From assembly GCA_023416195.1 (NCBI GenBank), contig JAEZID010000346.1:1-9478 (forward strand): a stretch of DNA of 9,478 bases, written 5' to 3'. Each line of letters opens with the position of its first letter. The first letter of the stretch is position 1. The notes under the pieces are model-generated. The model did not search any database. It was not told where the DNA came from and saw only the letters and a list, made by a program, of their open reading frames with translations. The position numbers were made by a program, and so were the translations under genes. The stretch is from Pseudomonadota bacterium. GTDB lineage: Bacteria > Pseudomonadota > Alphaproteobacteria > Azospirillales > Azospirillaceae. Shown piece after piece: positions 1 through 4,695 of the stretch.

Positions 1-793
1 CGCCGAGCCGGTCCAGCCCGTCCACGTCGCGCAGCCACGGGCCGGCCCACAGGCTGATGTAGGCGGTGAAGGCGCCCTGCACCGCCGCCGCCGCCGGGGC
101 GAGCCGCCAGAAGAAGCGGCTGGAGAAGACCGACGCCGTGCCGCGCAGCATGGAGCCGAGCGTGGCCGTGCCGGCGGAGCCGGCGGGACGGCGTTCCGGC
201 ACCGTCAAGAAGAGAAAGACCGCCGCCGCCACCGTCGCGACCGCGAGGCCGAGGAACAGGCCGCGCCAGTCGGTGACGGTCAGCAGCGCGCGCACCGGCG
301 TGGTGGCGAACACGGCGCCCAGACCGCCAAAGGCGATGAACAGGCCGTTGATGGTCGGCAGCCGTTCCGCCGGCCACCACATCACGTTGGCCGTCAGCGC
401 GGCCATCAGGCAGGCCGACACGCCCATCCCGATCAGCGCGCGCCCCAACGCCAGCGTGGCGAGGTCGTCGCCCATCGCGAAGATGGCGGCGCCGCAGGCG
501 GCGACCAGAAGCAGCACGGCTTCCACCCGCCGGGGGCCGAACCGGTCCAGCAGCAGGCCCAGCGGGACCTGGAACAGGCCGAAGGCGATGAAATAGGCGC
601 TGGTCAGAAAGCCGAGCCCGGCCGCCGTGAACCCCAGCGACGCCGTCAGATCGTCGGCGATCACCGCGTTCACGGTGCGGTAGAGGTACGACAGAAAATA
701 GGCCAGCGCGAAGGGCAGGAAGACGAACAGCACGCGCCACAGGACGCTGCGCGGCGCGGCGGCCATGGCCGTTGCGGACGGGGTGTCGGTCAC
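1..793 (-). CDS. MFS transporter (partial, C-terminus beyond left edge)
   Basis: Inner-membrane secondary transporter of the major facilitator superfamily; the substrate cannot be told. Translating the minus strand from the GTG at 793 gives 264 uninterrupted codons to the window edge. A short polar N-terminus is followed by alternating hydrophobic helices. The MFS motif A between TM2 and TM3 is clear at residues 79-89 (GLLLDRFGPRR), and a TM4-like GRALIGMG stretch follows. After about six helices there is a charged central loop (PERRPAGSAG) and the start of the second half (YISLWAGPWLRDVDG), a sequence I associate with general MFS permeases. About one third of a usual 400-residue protein is missing. 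The GTG start is preferred because GGGAG (positions 805-801) lies 7 nt upstream; an in-frame ATG at 766 is an alternative. The gene is divergent from the lipoprotein-chvI-chvG operon. Confidence 0.9.
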   Translation of the reverse strand, partial: MTDTPSATAMAAAPRSVLWRVLFVFLPFALAYFLSYLYRTVNAVIADDLTASLGFTAAGLGFLTSAYFIAFGLFQVPLGLLLDRFGPRRVEAVLLLVAACGAAIFAMGDDLATLALGRALIGMGVSACLMAALTANVMWWPAERLPTINGLFIAFGGLGAVFATTPVRALLTVTDWRGLFLGLAVATVAAAVFLFLTVPERRPAGSAGTATLGSMLRGTASVFSSRFFWRLAPAAAAVQGAFTAYISLWAGPWLRDVDGLDRLG

Positions 794-829
794 GGGCGTT
801 CTCCCGCTCCTTGTCGTTATCGTTGTCTC

Positions 830-854
830 GGCTGCGGGTATGCAGCCCGCAGCC
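830..854 (-). other. Leader hairpin upstream of the MFS gene
   Basis: A perfect 9-bp inverted repeat, GGCTGCGGG (830-838) and CCCGCAGCC (846-854), with a 7-nt loop, lies in the predicted 5' leader of the MFS transcript, 37 nt before the start codon. A second small stem, CCCC/GGGG (853-856 with 863-866), abuts and overlaps it by two bases, so the two could be mutually exclusive. No U-run follows, so it does not look like an ordinary intrinsic terminator. A role in mRNA stability or translational control is inference. Confidence 0.4.
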
Positions 855-869
855 CCTCCTCTGGGGTGG

Positions 870-898
870 AGCTAACCTCAAGTGGAGTAGTACCGCAA
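870..898 (-). promoter_or_regulatory. Putative sigma70-type promoter of the MFS gene
   Basis: On the minus strand a -35-like TTGCGG (898-893) and a -10-like TTAGCT (875-870) are separated by 17 bp, which puts the transcript start near 863 and gives a leader of about 70 nt. An imperfect dyad, ACCTCAAGTGGAGT (875-888), occupies the spacer, the place where MerR-family activators bind. The spacer length is 17-18 rather than the 19 bp typical of MerR promoters, and no merR gene is visible, so that link is weak. Confidence 0.35.
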
Positions 899-907
899 GG
901 GTAAGAC

Positions 908-929
908 CTCCCATTGCGCGGCATGGGAG
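908..929. repeat. 22-bp dyad, possible operator
   Basis: CTCCCAT (908-914) and ATGGGAG (923-929) form a perfect 7-bp inverted repeat around an 8-bp centre. It lies just upstream of the predicted -35 element of the MFS promoter, a position suited to an activator or repressor. Only the symmetry is seen; no regulator can be named. Confidence 0.35.
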
Positions 930-1107
930 CCTCTTGACGGCTTCCCTCGACAGGCGCACGATTTTTTGTGTGAAGGTTGATGCTACCGCAGCATTGGACG
1001 CACGAGGCCGACCGGCCGACTGGCCGGCCGGATAGAAGGCTGGAGTTCAAGCGGCAACGTCTTTGAAGACACCCTCAGCGGGTCTTCGCCGATTGACCAC
1101 GTTGCCC

Positions 1108-1169
1108 GTCCGGCTGACCGGCGGTGGGGCCAGACCCGGGTGGCCCCACCGCCGATTGTCTTTCCGGAC
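1108..1169. repeat. Large perfect hairpin / inverted repeat
   Basis: CGGCGGTGGGGCCA (1119-1132) pairs perfectly over 14 bp with TGGCCCCACCGCCG (1141-1154) around an 8-nt loop. An outer 6-bp stem, GTCCGG (1108-1113) with CCGGAC (1164-1169), encloses it across an asymmetric internal loop (5 and 9 nt). On the plus strand a T-rich ATTGTCTTT follows the inner stem, so it could terminate a plus-strand transcript, but no gene upstream reads in this direction. It may instead be an extragenic palindromic repeat or part of a small RNA. Confidence 0.7.
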
Positions 1170-1350
1170 CCCCCTTTTGAAAATCCCCTCTCCTATTCGT
1201 GCGATTGCCGCCGTTTGTCTCCGGCCGGCGGGTTGCGCTCGCCTTGCACCGTTCCCCTTGCCGTCCCCACATAGATAATCCTGCGGCTTTGCAGTTGATC
1301 TGCGACAAAGGCGCTTGCCATTCAATAAGCAAATTATTTCGAAAACCACA

Positions 1351-1360
1351 CTATCGATAG
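1351..1360. repeat. 10-bp palindrome CTATCGATAG
   Basis: A perfect 10-bp palindrome in the AT-richer control region of the lipoprotein-chvI-chvG operon. It may be a regulator site, but the sequence alone does not identify a protein. Confidence 0.3.
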
Positions 1361-1401
1361 GGTTAGTGACAAAAAAAGGCCGCAAATGTGCGCAAAAAGG
1401 G

Positions 1402-1411
1402 GGTATATACC
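1402..1411. repeat. 10-bp palindrome GGTATATACC
   Basis: A perfect palindrome just 6 bp upstream of the CtrA-type box. It contains TATATA, which could also serve as a -10 element, although I see no good -35 at 16-18 bp upstream. Confidence 0.3.
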
Positions 1412-1417
1412 GGTCGT

Positions 1418-1432
1418 TTAACGTGGCATTAA
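1418..1432 (+). promoter_or_regulatory. CtrA-type binding site (TTAA-N7-TTAA)
   Basis: TTAA (1418-1421), seven bases, then TTAA (1429-1432) followed by CC. This is a full match to the alphaproteobacterial CtrA consensus TTAA-N7-TTAA, set in otherwise GC-rich DNA where TTAA is rare. It ends 28 bp before a strong GGAGG ribosome site and about 100 bp before the preferred lipoprotein start, a promoter-proximal location. CtrA is the cell-cycle and motility master regulator of alphaproteobacteria. Whether it activates or represses here cannot be seen. Confidence 0.5.
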
Positions 1433-1533
1433 CCAGACTGGACTGAGTTTAGGCCCAACGGAGGCGGCAAGTGCAGGCATGGGGCCGGCAAGACCGCCCG
1501 CGAATTCAACCACGATGCTTGAAAGGCCCGACC

Positions 1534-2169
1534 ATGACCATGACGGGTACCACGTGCGAAGTGGCTGGAGCTGTAGCCGGAATGGGGTGCCGGCGCAGAC
1601 GTGCGGGTCTTGTGCTGGCGGTTCTGCTGCTGGCGGGATGTCCCGGCACAGCCGTCACTCCGCAAACGCAGATCGCGGGGCCTTCAAGGGTGGCCAAGGC
1701 CATCCCGCCGGTGCCCCGCACGAAGCCCGTCCCTCCGCCGCTGGCCGACAAGGTTTCGGCGAAGGAACAGGGCACCGTCACCTCGGTCATCGGTTCGGCC
1801 CCGGTGGCGACGGACGCGATGACGGGTCCCGTGGTCGGGACGGAAGTGGCCGCCGTACCTCCCGAGGTGCAGCACGCCGCCAAACCACCCGCCGCGCAGA
1901 ATCCTGACAGTCTCGTCGGAATGGACCAGGTCCAGATCCGGCGCCTCCTGGGCACCCCGGCCGCAACGGAAGAGGCTCCACCCGCCAAGGTGTGGCGCTA
2001 CGCCAAGGGCGATTGCACGCTCAAGGTCTTCTTCTTCATGGACATGACGTCCTCCCAGGACTTTCGAGCCCTCTCCTACGACATGAAGAGCAGCCAAAAT
2101 GTCCCAGATGACGATAAACGATGCTTCGCTCAACTCCTCGCCCAAGCCTGGGATGTCCGCAATGACTGA
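1534..2169 (+). CDS. Lipoprotein with BamE/SmpA-like C-terminal domain, first gene of the chvI-chvG operon
   Basis: Predicted membrane-anchored lipoprotein of unknown function. An arginine cluster (RRRR), a hydrophobic stretch and a lipobox LAGC are visible; the lipidated cysteine would be residue 36 from the ATG at 1534. A Pro/Ala/Val-rich, low-complexity linker follows to about residue 125. A compact C-terminal domain comes next: LVGMDQVQIRRLLGTP (127-142), WRY (154-156) and CTLKVFFFMD (161-170). This is the layout of small BamE/SmpA/OmlA-like domains, with two cysteines (161, 197) that might pair. The start is uncertain. ATG 1534 has AAAGG 7 nt upstream. GTG 1471 has a stronger GGAGG (1460-1464) 6 nt upstream but would bury the signal peptide. 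ATG 1582 gives the neatest 20-residue signal peptide. The end overlaps chvI by 8 nt (ATGACTGA), implying translational coupling. A link to envelope sensing by ChvG is inference from position. Confidence 0.8.
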   Translation: MTMTGTTCEVAGAVAGMGCRRRRAGLVLAVLLLAGCPGTAVTPQTQIAGPSRVAKAIPPVPRTKPVPPPLADKVSAKEQGTVTSVIGSAPVATDAMTGPVVGTEVAAVPPEVQHAAKPPAAQNPDSLVGMDQVQIRRLLGTPAATEEAPPAKVWRYAKGDCTLKVFFFMDMTSSQDFRALSYDMKSSQNVPDDDKRCFAQLLAQAWDVRND

Positions 2170-2968
2170 TGCGACCCTCGCTCGCGTGGCACTGGTTGAC
2201 GACGACGACCTGTTCCGCGAATCCCTCAGCCTCAACCTGGCCGACGAAGGCTATGAGGTTGTGACCTTCGACCGCGGCGAGCCCGCGCTCGACTTCTTCG
2301 CCAACGGCGGTTCGGTGGACATCGTCCTGCTGGACTGGCGCATGCCGAAGATGGACGGCATCGACGTCCTTCGCCAGATGCGCGCCCGCGGCATCGACCT
2401 GCCGGTCATCTTCCTGACCGTCCTGTCGGACCAGATCTATGAAGAGGCGGCGCTCGCCGGCGGCGCGCTGGACTTCGTCGAGAAGTCGCGCAGCCTGTCG
2501 ATCCTGCTGAAGCGCATGCGCCTCATCGTGGACGGCTCCAAGGGCGCGCCGGAGGACTCGTCCGAGCCGAGCCAGCCCGTGCACACGCTGGGCAACCTGG
2601 AGCTTCGCCTGGACAACAGCCGCGCCCTGTGGAAGGGCAAGCGCATCGACCTGACGCTGACCGAGTTCAACATCGTCAAGCTGATGGCCACCCGTCCGGA
2701 AGAGGATGTGTCCTACCGCGAGATCTACGACCTCGTGCACGGCAAGGGCTTCCTGGCCGGCTATGGCCCGTCGGGCTACCGCGCCAACGTCCGCGCCTTC
2801 ATCAAGCGCATCCGCCAGAAGTTCCGCGTGGTTGACGCCGAGTTCGATTGCATCGAAAACTATCCGGGCTTCGGCTACCGCTGGGGCAACGGTTCGAACG
2901 GCGCCGGCGCCGACCGCCCGCGCGATGACGCCGACGATGTGATGGCCGATGGCGCTGCTGCCGATTGA
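2162..2968 (+). CDS. chvI: ChvI-type two-component response regulator
   Basis: Cytoplasmic DNA-binding response regulator of the OmpR/PhoB class, 268 residues from ATG 2162. The receiver domain (about 6-125) has the acidic pocket VDDDD (12-16), the phospho-acceptor Asp58 in VLLDWRMPKMDG, the switch Thr86 in FLTVLSD and the conserved Lys108 in FVEKSRS. Lys followed by Ser-Arg instead of Pro is, as I recall, usual for ChvI/ExoS-partner regulators. The C-terminal winged helix covers about residues 145-250, with LTLTEFNIVKLM, YREIYDLVHGKGF, NVRAFIKRIRQKF and a final GFGYRW. ChvI proteins regulate envelope, acid-stress, exopolysaccharide and motility genes in alphaproteobacteria. Upstream in-frame ATGs at 2099, 2108 and 2153 are possible starts, but 2162 gives the family's usual N-terminus and an 8-nt overlap with the lipoprotein gene. 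The last 20 nt overlap the kinase gene. Confidence 0.9.
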   Translation: MTDATLARVALVDDDDLFRESLSLNLADEGYEVVTFDRGEPALDFFANGGSVDIVLLDWRMPKMDGIDVLRQMRARGIDLPVIFLTVLSDQIYEEAALAGGALDFVEKSRSLSILLKRMRLIVDGSKGAPEDSSEPSQPVHTLGNLELRLDNSRALWKGKRIDLTLTEFNIVKLMATRPEEDVSYREIYDLVHGKGFLAGYGPSGYRANVRAFIKRIRQKFRVVDAEFDCIENYPGFGYRWGNGSNGAGADRPRDDADDVMADGAAAD

Positions 2969-4553
2969 GGCCGACCAACCTGACGCGGGGGCATCCATGG
3001 GCCGGCTTCCCACATTTCGGGTGCCCATGGTCCGGATGCGGTGGCTGTGGCGTTCGCTGGCGACCCGGCTGGCGCTGCTGACCATCGTGTTCCTGGCGGT
3101 TCCGGTGCTGATCTACGATCAGTTCCAGCGCGCCGACGAGGCGACCAAGGCCCTGCTGCTGCAAGGTGCGCAGCAGCAGGGCGAGCTGATCGCCCGTGCG
3201 CTGGAACCGGACCTGGCCCGCGCCAACCGCGCGGCCCTGCCGCAGCTCGGCTCGGCCCTCGCCCGTTTCGCGGACGAGAACACCCGGCTGAAGCTGCTGG
3301 TGCGGCCCCGCGCGATGTCCGGAAGCGACGGCTTCTTCTATGTGGCCGCCGCTCCGTCCGTCCCGGCGGACTATCTGGACGCCGAACGGCACCAGCTTTT
3401 GGAACAGGGCGTCCTGGACCGGCTGGGCGCGTCCTGCGCGGGCAACACCCCGCTGGCGCTGCGCATGCCGCGCTCCTCCGGCGGGTTCGAGATTCTGACC
3501 TCCGTCACGCCGGTCAACACGGCCTTCGGCTGCTGGGCGCTGGTCACCAGCCACACGGCCGACGGCTATCTGGAATCCTCCCTCGGGCGGCCCTACTGGA
3601 GCACGCCGGTGGTTCAGGCGGCCGCTCTGATCTACGTGGTCATGGCGGGGCTGGTGATGGTCCTGCTGCTGGGGGTGTGGCGCAATCTGGTCCGCTTCCG
3701 CGACCTCGCCCGCGACATCGTCGGCGGCGGGATCGGCGGGGAGGGCGGCGACGGCTCCTTCGCCGCGCGCAACACGGTGCCGGAACTGGCCGGCGTGGCC
3801 GAGGACTTCGACCGGCTGGTGGACACGCTGCGCGCCAGCGCCCGTTCGCTCCGCCGCGCGGCCGAGGACAACGCCCACGCCCTTAAGACGCCGATTGCGG
3901 TCATCCGCCAGTCGGTGGAACCGCTGCGCCGTTCCCTTTCGACCGAGGACAAGCGCAGCCAGCGCGCCCTGACCATGATCGAGAAGTCGGTGGACCGCCT
4001 GGACGGGCTGGTTTCCTTCGGCCGGCGCATGGACGAGGCCGCCGCCGACCTGATCGCCCCGCCGCGCCGCCGGGTGGATTTTTCCGACCTCGTGGAGCGG
4101 ATGGCCGGGGGCTATACCAGCCTGCTTGCCGAACGGCAGCTGCACATGCGCTCGCGCATCGAATCCGGGCTGGTCGTGCGGGCCGGCGAGGATATATTGG
4201 AAACGGTGATCGAGAATCTGGTGGAGAACGCCGTCAGCTTCTCGCCCCCGGAAGGCACCGTCAGCGTCCGGCTGTCCCGCTCGGGGGCCTGGGCCGAGTT
4301 GGTGGTCGAGGACGAGGGGCCGGGCGTCGATCCCGCCAACCTGTCGCGCATCTTCGAGCGCTACTTCTCCCAGCGCGAGCCGGGGCGCGGCATGCCGGAG
4401 GACGAGACGACGCACAACCAGGCCGAAGCGACCCATTTCGGCATCGGCCTGTGGATCGTGCGCCGGAACATCGAAGCCTTCGGCGGCAAGATCCGCGCCG
4501 AAAACCGCCCCACCGGCGGCTTCCGGATGACGGTCACCCTGCCGATCGCGTAA
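2949..4553 (+). CDS. chvG: ChvG-type sensor histidine kinase
   Basis: Inner-membrane sensor kinase, partner of the preceding regulator. Counting from ATG 2949 (534 residues): TM1 about 37-57, a periplasmic sensing domain about 58-220, TM2 about 222-243, then a HAMP-like linker. The phospho-acceptor His310 sits in the H-box EDNAHALKTPIAVI. The catalytic domain shows the N-box ETVIENLVENAVSFSP (Asn427), G1 DEGPGV (455-460), an F-box-like IFERYF (468-473) and G2 FGIGLWIVRRN (497-507), so the kinase looks intact. NAHALKTP and the overall layout fit the ChvG/ExoS/BatS family. The only two cysteines, Cys163 and Cys195, both lie in the periplasmic domain. ATG 2949 overlaps chvI by 20 nt; ATG 2997, after a weak GGGGG, would also keep TM1 intact. 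In many alphaproteobacteria hprK, manX and ptsH follow chvG; here a terminator and an antiporter gene follow. Confidence 0.9.
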   Translation: MALLPIEADQPDAGASMGRLPTFRVPMVRMRWLWRSLATRLALLTIVFLAVPVLIYDQFQRADEATKALLLQGAQQQGELIARALEPDLARANRAALPQLGSALARFADENTRLKLLVRPRAMSGSDGFFYVAAAPSVPADYLDAERHQLLEQGVLDRLGASCAGNTPLALRMPRSSGGFEILTSVTPVNTAFGCWALVTSHTADGYLESSLGRPYWSTPVVQAAALIYVVMAGLVMVLLLGVWRNLVRFRDLARDIVGGGIGGEGGDGSFAARNTVPELAGVAEDFDRLVDTLRASARSLRRAAEDNAHALKTPIAVIRQSVEPLRRSLSTEDKRSQRALTMIEKSVDRLDGLVSFGRRMDEAAADLIAPPRRRVDFSDLVERMAGGYTSLLAERQLHMRSRIESGLVVRAGEDILETVIENLVENAVSFSPPEGTVSVRLSRSGAWAELVVEDEGPGVDPANLSRIFERYFSQREPGRGMPEDETTHNQAEATHFGIGLWIVRRNIEAFGGKIRAENRPTGGFRMTVTLPIA

Positions 4554-4559
4554 GGTCGC

Positions 4560-4602
4560 AGCCCTCCCCCGCCTCCGTACCCGTACGGGGCGGGGGAGGG
4601 CT
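4560..4602 (+). terminator. Strong GC-rich terminator hairpin after chvG
   Basis: AGCCCTCCCCCGCC (4560-4573) pairs perfectly over 14 bp with GGCGGGGGAGGGCT (4589-4602). The loop holds a further perfect inverted repeat, CCGTAC (4575-4580) and GTACGG (4583-4588), so nearly the whole 43 nt can fold, with only T4574 unpaired at the junction. It begins 7 nt after the chvG stop. There is no U-tract, which is common in high-GC genomes, so termination could be incomplete or Rho-aided. Confidence 0.7.
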
Positions 4603-4608
4603 GTCATG

Positions 4609-4657
4609 TCGCCCCATTGTCCCCGATGCCGGCCTTGCTCCGGCCACAGTGGGGCGA
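4609..4657 (+). other. Second leader hairpin upstream of the antiporter gene
   Basis: TCGCCCCATTGT (4609-4620) pairs with ACAGTGGGGCGA (4646-4657) over 12 positions with one G-U wobble. Inside it, GCCGG (4628-4632) pairs with CCGGC (4640-4644). This bulged hairpin starts 7 nt after the chvG terminator and ends 38 nt before the antiporter ATG. It could be a second terminator or a structured 5' leader. I do not recognise it as a known riboswitch. Confidence 0.5.
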
Positions 4658-4695
4658 TACCGTGCAGCCCAAGCCGCAACCGGCACGGCAGGCCA

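Larger units (their letters stand above)
794..1533. other. Long divergent intergenic region without a convincing gene
   Basis: About 740 bases separate the MFS gene from the lipoprotein ATG used here. Open frames in this stretch give arginine- and proline-rich translations typical of shadow frames and lack good ribosome sites, so none is called. The left two thirds are GC-rich and rich in inverted repeats. The stretch at about 1310-1440 is distinctly AT-richer and carries palindromes and a CtrA-type box, consistent with the control region of the plus-strand operon. Confidence 0.7.

Noticed and set aside
66..596. Plus-strand open frame of 176 codons
   Set aside because: It is the antisense shadow of the MFS gene; the product is Arg/Ala/Pro-rich with no family features, while the minus strand gives clear membrane helices and MFS motif A.
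1047..1385. Minus-strand open frame of 112 codons in the intergenic region
   Set aside because: The translation has no recognisable domain and is rich in Arg and Gly, it spans the large hairpin, and no ribosome site was apparent.
2036..3085. Long minus-strand open frame of 349 codons opposite chvI
   Set aside because: It is antisense to an obviously complete response regulator; long shadow frames are common in high-GC genomes. The same applies to the very long minus frames at 2802-4712 and 5101-7209.
4560..4602. Start of a mobile element or attachment site at the inverted repeat after chvG
   Set aside because: No transposase, integrase or target duplication is near, and the position 7 nt after a stop codon fits a terminator better.
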